In this document: positions 34,536 to 47,549 of the stretch, one piece after another
How positions within the stretch are numbered: the first letter of the stretch is position 1
Layout: each line of letters opens with the position of its first letter
Origin: Juglans regia
Taxonomy: Eukaryota; Streptophyta; Magnoliopsida; Fagales; Juglandaceae
Reading direction: 5' to 3'
DNA: 64,000 bases
Assembly: GCF_001411555.2 (NCBI RefSeq)
Contig: NC_049901.1
Span: forward strand, 39,216,964 to 39,280,963
Notes under the pieces: generated by a model
What the model saw: only the letters and a program-made list of their open reading frames with translations
Database searches by the model: none
Told to the model about the DNA's origin: nothing
Translations under genes and position numbers: made by a program

Positions 34536-35389
34536 ACCTTTAGCGATATTCGGAAATCTCTCTCTCTCTCTCTCTCTCTCTAGTAAAAAGCCTATTTTTG
34601 TAGGACTCTCTCTCATTCTCTCATTTCTCTATCTACCCACTTTGTCTGTCAAGGTAATTATCTTTTCTTAGTTTAATTTTTTTCCTTCAAATCCGAAAAA
34701 TACAAGTTTATAATTTTCCAACAACTTTCGAGAGACACACATTGCATAAGAAGACTCTTAGGCCGCAAATCTTTTTAAGGATAGTGGCGGTTTTGCGAAA
34801 ATTACCGTGTGTGGTGCTCACATGCCGCTCACAAGTGCGCGTGGTACTCACGTGCCACCCCTTCCGGTTGTTTTTCTCGCCACATGCGCCGGATCATCGG
34901 AATCGCCACCATCAGATCTTTCATATCTGATTTTTGTAGCTAAAAAGAGACAATTGTGTTGTCATCACGCACTGTCACATATTTCAAAGTCTACTGGAGT
35001 TGGTCCAAACTGTAATCCGTTATTTTTCTCATATATCTTATTGCATTCCTTATTATTTTCCTTATTGTTTAGTAAAAAAAAAAAAAAAACTAGTTCATCT
35101 ATTGGATGTTTGTCCGTAGAGGCCGAGTCCTCTCTTTCTATGAAGGGTGAGGTTTAGTCTCTGTTTAGGCAGAATATTATCTCTTGGACGTTTGTCTGTA
35201 GAGAGTATCAGCAGTAGTGAAAACTAGACCTGTCCAGTCACACGAGGAAAATAGTATATATACTGGTGGAGTTCCAAATGTACTAATTGGTTTATGAGGT
35301 AATGGTTGATATGGGGATATCCTTGCATATATCCAGTTATAGATGTAAGTTTCTCTGATTAATGAATGATGATAATTTTCCTTAAAAAA
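34536..35389 (+). mobile_element. Retroposed 854-bp segment with 12-bp duplication and A-tail
   Basis: ATTCTTGAGTTC occurs at 34524-34535 and at 35390-35401. The insert ends CCTTAAAAAA right at the second copy, so it was placed by target-primed reverse transcription on the plus strand. The content is not a recognisable LINE ORF. It opens with a CT repeat (34558-34580) and includes a GC-rich block (34800-34910) and a 20-base near-duplicate (GGATGTTTGTCCGTAGAG at 35103 and GGACGTTTGTCTGTAGAG at 35187). It may be a LINE 5' region, a processed transcript or a chimera. Confidence 0.75.
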
Positions 35390-35401
35390 ATTCTTGAGTT
35401 C

Positions 35402-36207
35402 TATTTATTAATGAAAATTCTATTAATCGTTTAGGAACGAAACTCATGTCACAAGGAATGCCTGTTTGGGAACAAAGAATTTCTCTAAGAAAAAATGTTA
35501 TTCTTTTTCATTTTTATCTTTTTGTCATTTTTTGATGTGGTATTAAATAATTAATAAATGATGAGAATTTGTATTGTTTTCATCGTTTAATGTAAAATTA
35601 GATGATGATGAAAGGATGCTAATTAAAAGAATAATAAATAGCATTTTACTTTTAAAAAAATCATACTTTCTTAATTAAAAATGTATCTCACATTCGATTC
35701 AAACATCTTTTCCGGTCCACACCAAGATTTTATCACCTCTCAAAAATAAGTTTTACCAAATAATTTCCATTGATTTTCACGATTTGCAAAAACCTCTCTC
35801 ACAAAAACAACTCATTAAACATTATTTCAATGGACTCTACCAATTTTTTTAAGTTTCACTAAAAGTATTTCTCCATTTTTTTTTAATCTAAACATGATAC
35901 TTTCTATACATGCCATCACTTTCATAAAACTCCTCAAAGTCTCTCTAAAAATTTTCATCTTGATTTAAAAAATCTACAAGAAAATCATACCTAAAAAAGA
36001 GAGAGAGAGAAAAGAGAAAAGAAAAGAAAACTGTTAGGCGCACAGTAAGTAATATTCTGAAATCATGCAAGCAGCTACAAATTCATATTACGGATATTAG
36101 TTTGAGGATCAGATTCGAGTATATAAATATATATCCATACAATTGTTATTAGAGAATAGGGATCTTACATAAGTCTGTTATATAGAAGTAATTGATATAC
36201 AAACTAT

Positions 36208-36248
<41 letters not shown>

Positions 36249-36391
36249 CTTATAAGGATCAAAGACCTCTAGAATTAAGAAACATCTCGATCTTCTGTAG
36301 CACAATTCAAATTATAATTTTACAACTACCTTCATGATCTTATCCCCTTCGAATTAATGATGTCCAATTCTTTCATGTACTTGAAAGTGTC
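35402..36391. other. AT-rich spacer with (GA)n at 36210-36244
   Basis: No gene is visible. It contains purine runs (35998-36030) and a GA microsatellite of about seventeen units. Confidence 0.5.
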
Positions 36392-36399
36392 CAATCCTT

Positions 36400-36801
36400 T
36401 AGGGGTAAGCAGCAGGGGTGGGCAACCTCGCCCCGCATCTAGGGCTCCTAGCGGGGGCAGGTGACGGGAAGGGCCCAATCCCACCCCGCATTTCCCCCGC
36501 CTCCATTTTTACATATATATATATATTATATACATATATATAAACATAAATATATATTTATATTTTACAAATTGTGTATATATAAATATATATTACAATT
36601 TGTTAGATTTGTTCACAAAATATGTATTGGCAAATTTAAAAACTACATAATTTAAAAATTAATACACTATAATTTATATAAAATATGTAATAGCAAATTT
36701 AAAAATTACATCGGGGGTGAAAGTCCCACCCCCCGCCCCATGCAGGGCGGAGTGCAGGGAAGGGGTGCCCCCGTTCCGTAGGGGGCGGGGTAGCACCCCT
36801 A
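36400..36801. mobile_element. Non-autonomous hAT element, 402 bp
   Basis: The termini are TAGGGGT and ACCCCTA. The flanks are a perfect 8-bp duplication, CAATCCTT, at 36392-36399 and 36802-36809, which is diagnostic for hAT. Subterminal C/G-rich blocks (CCCCGC, GGGGGCGGGG) surround an AT-rich centre. The ends match the larger element at 1917-7843, so that transposase type probably moved it. Confidence 0.9.
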
Positions 36802-37077
36802 CAATCCTTATTGAGTGTGCAAAATTATACTCTCAGAATATATGCGAGACATCATGTCATTAAAGTGACATTAATCTATGATAAAAATTACTCTTATTTT
36901 ATAAGGTGAATGTGTTCTTTTAGATTAAAATGTCTTAGAATTTTCAACTCTCAGTCTAGTAATGGGTTTTAGAGAAAAATAAACACGGCATGCACATGTC
37001 GGTATGTGTATTATAATCATTATTATTAAGTAACATAGGTCTCCCGCCAACAGTAGGGTGTGTTTAGTTATTAAAAT

Positions 37078-37775
37078 TAAGGTTGCGTTTGGATGTTGAG
37101 TTAAAATCAATTATTTATAAATAGTAGTGCGTTGAGATGGTTAAGTGAGTTTTGTGGGGTCCACTTAAGATGAGTTTATGCGTGTTTGGATGTTAAGATG
37201 AGTTTAAATATATTTATAGGAAGTTGTGAAATAATTGGGGCCCACCATAAATATACTGTTCACATGTCAGTTTTGTCTCCTGCGCAGCCAACGGTAATTC
37301 CAAAACATGCACTTCACCCGGCTATTCACAGTATGTCAATTACCATTCTTATAAGTCCACCACCCAAGTAATCATATTTATGACAAGTTCTGACAAAATA
37401 ATGGACTTTCTCATTTCAGTTCATTTTTTTCCAAAGCAAGCACTTCACACGACAGTAGTCGATGTGTCATGTCTATCTACAGTATAAAATTAGTTGAAAC
37501 GGACGAAAACTCAGCTCAAAGATTGTTTGGATGGTAGACTCGGTTCAAATTTGAACTGAGCTGAGTTGCTTCTATCATCTAAACGAGCCCCCTCAACCCA
37601 TTTCAAATCAATCATTGATGGGGCCTATTACTTTTTTAACTTTCCATAAAAAAATTAAACCCATCTCAACTTATTTACATTCAAACACATCTCAATGAGA
37701 TCACTTACAAAACACTACTATTCATAGATCAACTCAGACCATCTGAGAGGACCTCAGTATCTAAATGCAACCTTA
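37078..37775. mobile_element. Compound Tourist-like MITE region
   Basis: AAGGTTGCGTTTGGATGTTGAG near 37079 pairs with TATCTAAATGCAACCTT near 37757-37775. Inside, a second inverted pair (GTTTGGATGGTAGACTCGG, 37526-37544, with ATCATCTAAACGAGCC, 37574-37589) suggests a nested copy. Boundaries are approximate. Confidence 0.5.
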
Positions 37776-37835
37776 ATCTTATAGAGACATCTCTTTAATT
37801 CCAAATCCAACAAGAACTCAAGCAAGAAATTCTAA

Positions 37836-38191
37836 GGGCCTGTTTGGATACTTAGAATATCTAATTAGTATCTGTGAATAGTAGTAAAATAATTTGAGTT
37901 AAGATATTTTTTTGAGTTTTGGAAATAAAGAGAGAAAAAGTTGAAAAAAATATTATAAAGTTTAAAAAGTGTTTGAATATAATTTTTTAATATTATCTTT
38001 ATTTTGAAATTTGAAAAACTAGTATTGTTTTTTTGTGTTTTGTTTGAAAATTTGAAAAAGTTGTAATGATTATGTAACGATTAGATGAAAAAGTTAACAA
38101 TTAAAAATTAAAAAATGTATTTTGTTTGAGTGATGTTTGGAAAGAAAATATTTAAGAATACTTGAGAATAGTTGCGTTGCTAAACGGACCC
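37836..38191. mobile_element. Tourist-like MITE, about 356 bp
   Basis: The start GGGCCTGTTTGGATAC pairs with the end GCTAAACGGACCC. The flanks are TAA and TTA, so the duplication is imperfect. The interior holds the family blocks TTGAAAAAGTTGTAATGAT and AATATTAT. Confidence 0.65.
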
Positions 38192-39009
38192 TTAGAGAGG
38201 AAAAAAACTCAAATACGAGCTGCAAGCTAAAATCATACATGTCCAGACATTCTATTCTCAAGTGTGTAGAGCACACTTAGTAAAATGCTTACATGACAAT
38301 GACATAATTTGATTTGAATGATAAACTTAAAATTTGAATCTTACAAATCAAATCTTATCATTTGAGTAATGTGGATGATATGTTTCACACACCGACTTGG
38401 TAATAGATTAACTTCCAAATATTTGATTTTAAACTTTTAATTGGTATTATGATTTGATTTGGTTAACTAAAAGTCTTCACAAAACTTACATATATTTAAT
38501 CAGGGACGAAGCCAAGATTTACGTAAAAGAGGGCCTAAGAATATATAAAAATTTGTAAGTAAAAAATTTTTAAAAATTACTTAAAAGCGTACAAGAGTGG
38601 ATTAGTATATAGTAAGTTTTAAGTTTGGATGTAGAATAAAAACTAAAAATATTTAATATGTAAATTGATCCCAATATTCTTTTAACAAATAAACGTCATT
38701 ATTATCACATTCATTCTCAGTGAACATGTATATGATTTATGGAGAATAAATCATATTTGGGATTAAGAAAATTCATATCTAATACTCTTTTATTACAAAA
38801 ATATCTTCATTCCTTTTTCGATAGGTTAGGAAAAAAAAAAGATCAAAATATTTTTTTTTTCAAAAAAATCTGTAGACATATTTTTTCTCCAAAAAGACTT
38901 GCAAACTTTTTTTATTCATAAAAAAGTATGGAAATTCTTTTTGGAGAAAATTACTTTAATTTTTTTTTACTAAGAAGATCTTGATATTTTAAAAATTTAG
39001 AAATAAACA
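38192..39009. other. Spacer with one transposon-like end
   Basis: At 38503 the sequence CAGGGACGAAGCCAAGATTT resembles the CAGGG-CGGAGCCA ends of a common plant DNA transposon group. No partner end was found nearby. A similar inverted end (GGCCTCGTCCTTGGC) lies at 62985-63000. Confidence 0.35.
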
Positions 39010-39581
39010 AACAGAAGAAGAATGTCTTCTGTTATGGTTGAAGCAGTCCTGCTAGATGAATTGTTTCCACTTTGTTCCATTAGCATGTGTCACATTCACG
39101 AACAAAGGCTCGGACATTTGTGCGTAAACCAGGCCAAAAAAACTCATTTGTAACTCTTGAATATGTCTTAAGTATTCCCGTGTGGTTCCCTAATGGACTA
39201 TTTTGAAATTATTGCAGGATCTATTGCTGGAATGGCATCCAAGTTTCAAGATGTAATATGCCCTTATAAAAGAGCAAACCATTGCAGACCTAGTAGTGAG
39301 TTGGGTGCAAAATTCCCCAATGGTAGTGGCTAATAAACTCCTACAACTTGAGATCTTGAGGGTAAGATTTTTTGTAACTCCTCTATCAATTGTGTTTGTA
39401 TCATGCTTACTGCTTGGAGTTGGATATGTGTGTGTTGGTTTTGGCTGGTTTTGGGGAGTTTGGGTTAATTGTCTAATTGGTTATAGGTGTTGAGCTCTCA
39501 AAAAGGGGTATCCAAGATAATGCATCAATCACTTTATTTGTTTTCCCACTCTTGTATTCCACAAAAAAGCCCAATAACTTA

Positions 39582-39988
39582 GGCATGTTTTGGATAGAGA
39601 GATGCTTCCATCTCATCTCATCTCAATATGCTTCCATCTAATCTAATCTCGATATCCAAACATCACAAATACAAACATTTTTCAATTTCAAATTTTTTAA
39701 CTTTTTCATATAATTATTATCTAATAATTACAACTTTCCTAAACTTTCAACAAAATACAAAAAAATAATTCGACTTTTTCAAATCTCAAAACAAAAATAA
39801 TATTAAAAAATAATATTATAACAATATTTTAACTTTATAATATTTTTATTCAACTTTTTTTTTCTCTCTTTTCCTAAAATCGCACAAAACATTTTAACTC
39901 AAATTATTTCTAACTTATCTCATCTCAACTCAAATATCTTACTATTATTCACAATCATCTCAACTCATCTCACTATCCAAACCAGGCC
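39582..39988. mobile_element. Tourist-like MITE nested in the gypsy relic, 407 bp
   Basis: The start GGCATGTTTTGGATAG pairs with the end CTATCCAAACCAGGCC. Both flanks are TTA. Gypsy RNase H/integrase sequence continues on both sides, so the MITE inserted into the retrotransposon. Confidence 0.78.
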
Positions 39989-42459
39989 TTACAGATCCAT
40001 TTTTGTTGGGCAGGAGTGCCTACCCTTTGCTCCAAAAGATATTTCAAAGCTTGCAGATAAGTGCGTACTTTGAAATATTGCCCTGCCAAGTAATGACATC
40101 ACTTCCTTACTGCCATCACTAGTGCTAAGAGCTTTCTCGTAGGTAAATGGCATGAGAGTCTTGCCTTTTAGCCCCTAGCTGAGATAGGCAATTGGTTGCC
40201 CTTCCTACACTAAGTCTTCTCTTAAAGCATCACATCCCCTTAAAAATGTTTTTGAAAAATTTGGTAATCTAAAAACTGGTGGTTTTATTAATGCTTCATT
40301 GAGTTGCTCAAAAGCTTTATGTGCTTTTTTAGCCCAAATGAAAGAATTCTTTTTGAGTAATGTCGTGAGAGGTGCTGCAATTGTTCTGTACAAACTTACG
40401 GTAATTCCCTGTAAGACCCAGAAATTCACGTAACTCCTTAAGATTTGTCGGCAAAGGCCAATTCTGCATAGCAATGATCTTTTGGGGATCGGCCTTGACA
40501 CCTTCTTGAGAGATTAAGTCCCCTAAGTACTCCAGTTCTTTGCTGCCAAAAATACATTTAGAAGCTTCCGCAAAAGTTTGATGAGATTTTAGATTCTCCA
40601 ACACAATATGTAAATTATCTTCTAATGATTTACTATAAATTAAAATATCATCAAATGAGACCAAGACAAACTTCCTTAGGTACTGCCTAAAAACTTTGTT
40701 AATCAATTCTTGAAATGTAGATGGAGCATTGGTGAGCCCAAAGGGTATTATAAAAAATTCATAATGACCTTCGTGGGTCTGGAAAGTTGTCTTGTGTATG
40801 TCAGTAGGATACATTCTAATTTGATGCTATCCAGAACGCAGATCCAATTTAGAAAAAATTACTATCCAATAGAGTTCATCTAATAGCTTATCAATATTAG
40901 GGATATGGTACTTATCTTTCGCTGTATTTTTGTTGAGAGTATGGTAATCTATACACATACGCCAACTTCCATTCGCTTTCCTGACTAAGAGAATAGGAGA
41001 TGAGTAGGGGCTTTGACTACCCCTAATGATGTCATTACTTAACATTTCTACTACTAAGTACTCTATTTCCTCTTTTTGGTACTAGGGATATCTGTAAGGT
41101 TGCACACACGCTGGTTTAGAGCCTTCCTATAATTGTATCTTATGATCATGACTCCAAGGTGGAGGTAGACCATGAGGTTCAGCAAAAACTACTCCAAATT
41201 CCTCCACCACTTGCTGAACATAAAGGTTAATCTCAGCTTTAGACTTCACAAGAGCCTCTTCTATCAGATGCAACCAAATACCATTCACTGATTCCATTTT
41301 TAACTTAGGGACATGATTTTCTTCCTCCAAAGCCTTGATAGATAAGTAGATTCCCTGTAACTTCACCACTACACCATTAAGAGTAAACTTGTAAGGTCAG
41401 TAAAATTACATAAAATAGAGCCAAGACTCCTTAACCAGTCCACTCCTAACATCACACCGCAGCCTCCTAGGGTCAATAAATAGAGATGAACCTTAAAATG
41501 TAGGTTTTGTAACTGGATAAGAACCGCCCTACAGAAATCGAGGCAATGAAGGATATCTCCATTAGCCACTTTGACTGATAGATGGCTTTCTCCCACTGGC
41601 AATCTAGTCTTCTTTGGTACATATGGATTCACAAAATTATGAGTACTTCCTATGTCAATGAGAATTAGCACTTTGTGGTGATTAATAATCCATTCCAACC
41701 TCATAGTCTTTGGTGATGAGGGACCTGCTATGGCATGTAAAGAGATGCCTAATAGTTCACCCACTTCCTTTTCTTCCCCTGTAGTTTCATCTTGTTGTAT
41801 TACTGCTAAAGTATCGTAAGCTTCTCCTTGCTCTCCTTCTTCCTCCTTCAGGTCCTTTAATAGAAATATTTTTAGGCGACTACACCTATGTACTAGGTGA
41901 AATTTCTCATCACAATAATAACAGAACCCTCTTTCTTATCTCTCTTGCATCCGGATTGGTGTAATTCTCTTAATGGTTATGGTTGGTTGGGTCTTGTTAG
42001 TTGGGTGGGGCTTCTAGTCTTAGGACAGGTGTTGAGGCAGGAAGTTTTGGGGGTGTAGTTTTGGATAGTGAGGGTTTTTGTTTGGCTTCTGGGTAAAAAT
42101 CATTGGGTTCTCCTAAAAACTTCTTATTGCAATCTAGTCAACCCAAAAGCAACCGATAAGGTGGTGGATTCGAAGATGGTGATAATAATTCTAATGTCAT
42201 CCCTTAGCTCACTAAGAAAAATACTAATATAGAACTCCTCCGTCAGCCCATTGATCCTATTAGATATGACCTCAAATTGTGTTTGGTACTCTTCAACCGT
42301 GGACATCTATCACAATCTTCTAAAGGCCCTTACAGGGTCCTCATAAGCTAAGGGCCCAAAACGCACCTTTAAAGCTGACACAAAATTCTCTTAGGTATGG
42401 ACTGGGCTAGAGTACATCAGCCAACAATACAAAGAAAGAGCCTTACCCTCCATCTGGAA

Positions 42460-42483
42460 AAAAAAAAAAAAAAAAAAAAAAAA
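42460..42483. repeat. Poly-A run in gypsy gag
   Basis: An uninterrupted run of about 24 A interrupts the gag-coding region. It may be replication slippage rather than a retroposon tail, since no duplication flanks it. Confidence 0.8.
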
Positions 42484-43400
42484 CTATCTATAGCTTTTGA
42501 TCATCTAGAGTATTACAGTAAGAAAAAAAATTGTTGGGCCTTAAAAACCCATTCCACTAGTTCAAAACCATCAAACTTAGGAAAGTCCAACCTAAGAGTC
42601 CTAGATTGAATTCCTACATTCCCTTCAAACAAATGATTATTACTAACTTGACCCTTGGGATTGGAAGAGCCTTCTTTAGATTTGATTTCTAGCCATGATT
42701 GCTAATTGATCGTAACTGGCAGCCAAGTTGTTAATATGTTGTAACATTACTTCCAGCATTTGTCTCTGTTTATATTGATCTTCTTGCAGGTGCACAATTT
42801 CCCCCTTTAGAGTGGACACACCTTTAGCCATTGTGCAGGAACGTGACTCTAGGACCACTATTGTGTATTAAGTTAATAAAGTAAATAGCAACAGTAACTA
42901 TGGCACTTCAATGAGCCAAGGCCTCCAAATACTCTGCAAATTTATGAATGGAATCTCATAACTTTCATTAATGGATCCTTACAATATTTATAAACAAACT
43001 TCAAATAACTGCAACTAGACTAAAGCTTAACTGACTCCCTACATTACAACCCACTTGACCACAAAACCCATATGTCTAACATGGCCCACAACTGAGTCCT
43101 ACTTGAACAATAACCAGACACCCCAACTTAACATGGCAAAATACATAAATAACCCTGAACATAATAATATTGACCGGCCCTACGTAGCCCTGGACATAAG
43201 ACCAAACCCTAAGGGATGGAGAATCATAACATATACACAAACCTATAAAGCATTCACAATGCCATTTTCACCCATATTTTTCTATGCATGTGCACTATTG
43301 AGTTTCTTGAAGGCTTTATTCGAGAATCTCTACTAATGAACTCCCATTCAGACACAACAAATACAAAGATAAGGAAGAGGTTTAATAGTTTCTACAGTGC

Positions 43401-44344
43401 ATTGTTAGGCATAAAACTGGTCATTGAGTTCTCTCTGTATAGCATATGAAAAAAACATAACTATGAGTTTTGAAATATAAAAATGAGTGACTTGTTCCGT
43501 GAAAAACATAAAAAGTTAGGCTTTGAAAAAAAGTACAGAATGGATGGAGGGGTGGAATTAGGATTTGGTGTTTGGTGGAAGGGGAGGCAATTGGCAAAGT
43601 ATGTGGTATGTGTCAGCATAAGTATGTATTTTTTGCACACGACTATGTAAAAAACAATAATCATACGTCATAAAATTGTGGGAAAAAAAAATATGTCTAT
43701 AAATCATCTTATAAGATAATTTTCTTTAAAATTTCCTTAGTTTGGTAAAGATGTTTACAAAAAAAAAAGAAAAGAAAATATCAATTTAGGATTTCTCCTT
43801 CAAATTAAGCTCGACGACGATCTTTCATGGAATAAAATTCTTCTATTATCATCTATGAAGTGATATTCTTGGCAATTTCATTCTCAGTATAAACTAGCAA
43901 ATGATCTACAAGATACTTATCTTCCATTCGAGTACGCAACCTAATTTTTTAAAACTATAATGATGAGATGAAATGAAATGAAATTATTTTTGCATCCAAA
44001 CGGAGTCTTATTCTTACGTGGTGGGCTACAATTGGGAAAAGTTAGGAATCTAGGATCTTGAGTGTTGGTGAAGAGGCTGTTGTGTATTTGTGGAGTGATT
44101 AGAGATATAAATGGAGTTATCCTATTATTCTCAGTGAGTAGAGCACATCATCCATGTTATTTAATAATAAGATTTAATTTATAAGATTTAAATTTTAAAA
44201 TTTATTTTTCAAATCAAATTATACCAGGTAAGCATTTTACTAGATGTGCACTATGCAGTGGCTTGGGAATAGAATTTTCCATATAAATGGGGATGAACTA
44301 AAAGAAAACAACTGACCGGAAGAGCAGATAGGCCGTCTTAGGTG
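43401..44344. other. Spacer, nothing recognised
   Basis: AT-rich. One half of a Tourist-like end (ATGAGATGAAATGAAATGAA then GCATCCAAACGGAGTCTTA) lies at 43968-44011. Confidence 0.35.
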
Positions 44345-45163
44345 TAGGGCTGCTACCCGCCCCTAGAACATTGAGATTGCTCTGTACCGTCAGCAACCCC
44401 AATGCATTCCTTCTGTACCCACCCCATGGCCGTGCGGGGATGGCAACACAAATCAGCCGGATCCTATTAAGCCTAAAAGAAACCCAAATCTTCAAATCAG
44501 AATTCATAACCAAAATCTCCACAGCTGATTTGCAAACAATTTTGGTAAACCAAAATTAAACAAAAAGGAACATAAATCATAACCAAAATATAAGGTTACG
44601 TACAAAGATAAAATCAAAACTCTAAACTGGCTGCGATAGAGCTCTAGTGTGGTCCTTGGTCCTCATTGTGCCATGGGCTAACTTTTGAGCTCTGGTGTGG
44701 CCCCTGGTCCCATTTTTGGATGGAGAGAGTGAGAGAGCCAAAGAGAAAGAGATATACTTGTGTTGCCATCGTGGCTGGTGTGTGAAGAGCTGCAGAGATA
44801 TCAAAAGTCTGAAACCTTAAAAAAGAATGAAAAGTTTTCTGGAAAATGGCAATTGGATTCAATCGCATACTTAAATGGACGTCTTTGGTTTTAAATCGTG
44901 CATTTTTATCATTTTTACAATTTTTATTTAATAAAAATATAGTATCATATATGTTTATAATATATGGCGGGCGGGTATATATCAAGAAGATTTTGATTGA
45001 ATCTGCTCCTTTCCTGCCCCAGGTTTGGTTTTTCTAGAATCTACCTGCCCGCCTTGGTAATGCGTGGAAAATCCGCCAGTAACCCTTGTGGGTGGGCAGA
45101 TTTTGCCGGGTGGGCAGATTTTGCCAAGTGGGCTGACTTATATGGCCCCTTTGCTCTGCCCTA
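44345..45163. mobile_element. Possible hAT-like element, about 819 bp
   Basis: The left sequence TAGGGCTGCTACCCGCCCC resembles the hAT end at 1917, and GCTCTGCCCTA at 45153-45163 could be the opposite end. The flanking 8-mers (CTTAGGTG and AAGGAGGG) do not match. Two direct copies of GGGTGGGCAGATTTTGCC lie at about 45092-45125. It may be two fragments rather than one element. Confidence 0.3.
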
Positions 45164-45240
45164 AAGGAGGGCGTTTAGATTTTGGGGTTAGTTTGGTCTG
45201 CAAATGCTAACATATGAGGATTGAAGGTTGTTGAAGGGGT

Positions 45241-46062
45241 ATTTGTCTGACTGCGTAAATATTACTATGCCTAGTTATGTGGTTGTGAAAACATCAATGC
45301 TGTCACTACCTCATCAACAACTTGTTGTATATGAGAAAATATTTAGTTTTGTAGAAGAAAGATTTTGGTTTAGGGTGGGACTAAGTGAGTGTAGAAGAAA
45401 TTGGTTGTTCTAGCCAATCGAGGCTGTCTATTTTCTATGATTAATTAATAGGTGTATGACACCTTAGAAAGCCTAATTCTATCTTCTAGTAGGTTTGGTC
45501 AATCTACAAAGATGGGAAGATCACTGTTAATGTGCATGGACTTAGAGAGTGGCGGCTGCATTGGAGAGTGTTGAAAGGAATGGAGAATAGGTGGTTCAAT
45601 TTGGAATTGTATGTGTGCGGCAGGTGGTGTGATGGGGTCTGCTGAAGTCAAAATCAAAAAAGTTGGATTTGTTGTCCAGTATTCATGTTTCAATGGGATG
45701 TAGTTTTTCCAAAGCTATTATGTCGCATATTTGCTCACGCTGAGGTTCAAATTGGTAAAGCATGCTGATACGTGGGTTGACTTAGATGTGTTCTGAATAA
45801 GTTGATAGCTTTATTCTTTTACCTGCTTATGTAGTCTTGTTGTTTTCCTTTTCTTCTAACATGGACTGATCACCGGTTCACATAATTAAAGAGACATCTC
45901 TAAGAAGCAGATTTAGAGAGCTTGTGTTAGTTTTGGTTCTTCGGAAACATTTGTCTCTGACTGTGTAAATATTGCTATGCCTAGTTATGTGGTTGTGAAA
46001 ACATCAATGCCGTCACTACCTCATCAACAACTTGTTGTATATGAGAAAATATTTAGTTTTGT
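45241..46062 (+). repeat. Direct duplication of about 112 bp, copies 597 bp apart
   Basis: Copies at 45241-45352 and 45949-46062 share long identical runs, for example CCTAGTTATGTGGTTGTG and CTACCTCATCAACAACTTG, with about five differences and a short indel. The intervening DNA is unrelated. This could be a duplicated exon or LTR-like remnant. No protein was recognised. Confidence 0.8.
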
Positions 46063-46728
46063 TTGGATGATCTAATAAGATTATGTTCCATATTTGGTTT
46101 GGCATGTTGCATGATGAATATTCTTTCCCATTAGATTTAAACTGTGTCCCTAACTTGTCCATCAGGCAAGAGTATCTTGTGAGGTGCATGTAAATACGAA
46201 TGATCAGACGATTGTCCACCAAGATTGCTACCCCGAGGTGAGCTTTTCCTTGCTTTCGAGTACTTAATTGCTCTTACACTTGCTCATATGAGATAACCTT
46301 TGTCATATCAAGCCTGGTCATTTGTTTGGGATTGAAATTGATGCTTGTTGAGCCTTATCGTATGATTCTGCCTGTGCTATGCCCTGCCTTTGAGAGCCTT
46401 TCTGCCGGTTCCCTGAACGCTTACTAAATCTAGCTGAAAGTATGGTTGGTTTATGCTAACTGCTAAGAGAATAAGTCCAGTTCCTTGTTCAGAGGAAGTT
46501 GGGTAAGCAACAGCTCTAATATTAAATATAATCTAGTTTTGTTCTCTTCTGAGGGCACACCCCTTCTCTCAAAAAAGGGTACTGAATTACTTAATATGCT
46601 GTCCCTTTTGTGTAATGCTTTGTGCACCGTTAGTGAAAACCAAGCAAGCAAAAAGATGGATATGAAGGGTGGTGCAACTCATGTACTAATGCAGTGCTGT
46701 TGATTGAGTTGATGTTGCTGATATGTAT

Positions 46729-46764
<36 letters not shown>

Positions 46765-47549
46765 ATAATATACCATCAAAAAATGTATAGATATATATGT
46801 ATATGGATATAATTTTCTCCCTTCTCTCCCTCTGTCTTTTTTTTTTTCTTTTTTTTGTTCCGGGGGGCAGTGGAGGAGGGGGATAAGTATGTACTCCCTT
46901 TTTGTCTCACAAATAAACTGAAGCATTAAGGTTTTCTATGCTAATCCATGAAGTGGTTTTTTATTTTTTGCAGTGATGGGGTGGATATAAATAGAATGTG
47001 GCAGAAATTCTCGTTGGCAATTGCCAAGTTGTAGCCGAACATGAAGTGTATAAATATTTGGAATAGACCCGTGGATTCTTAATGCAACTATGACCCAAAA
47101 TTGTGTAAGTGGTGGTTGGAGTGCTTTGCATTGGCACTACTCTATGTGTTGATATGACATTCTAATTTTAGGAAATGGGGATCTTTTTGTCACTTCTAGT
47201 GGGAGGCTACCATTGGTATGTGACATACATCATGATATTTTTCATTCTTGTAGTCGGATATGTTCTTGTAGATTTCAGATGCCCATTAACAACGAAGTAG
47301 AATGGTCCCTTTAACTCAAAAACTACATATCGACTGCCAAAGATAAACCTACTCTGTACGTGTATTGGTTCTTATTTTGTTAGTGGGACGACTCAGCCTC
47401 CGGGCCACTTCCCATAACTCTTTCCACTCTACAGTATTCACTCATATCTTGCGTCTCCATAGCCGTGATTGGCGTTGATCTTGCTAACGTATGTATTGAG
47501 TCTCATTTTAGGTATGGAATATGGTTTGACATAAGCAATCTAAACATTT
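46063..47549. other. Spacer, possible decayed exons
   Basis: There is an exon-like stretch at about 46167-46237 followed by a GTGAGC donor-like site, and TTTTTTGCAG then an open frame ending TAG at about 46973-47033. I cannot identify a protein. A (TA)n run lies at 46731-46760. Confidence 0.35.

Larger units (their letters stand above)
39010..43400 (-). mobile_element. Ty3/gypsy LTR retrotransposon relic
   Basis: Minus-strand order is normal for Ty3/gypsy. A probable 5' LTR and leader lie at about 42860-43400. The gag is at 41880-42860 (MSTVEEYQTQFE, 42306; CCHC knuckle near 41890-41930). The protease is at 41369-41764 (DIGSTHNF, where the active-site Ser is Ile). Reverse transcriptase is at 40329-41045 (FSKLDLRSG, and FDDIL in place of Y-x-DDIL). 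RNase H is at 40080-40500. The integrase H2C2 zinc-binding region is at about 39050-39200 (RTNVRAFVRECDTC), with a stop right after it. Many stops and shifts make it dead. It is truncated in integrase, and no 3' LTR was seen. Confidence 0.88.

Noticed and set aside
44345..45163. Confident hAT call for the TAGGGCTGCTACCC element
   Set aside because: The candidate ends are not flanked by matching 8-mers, so it was kept only as a low-confidence feature.
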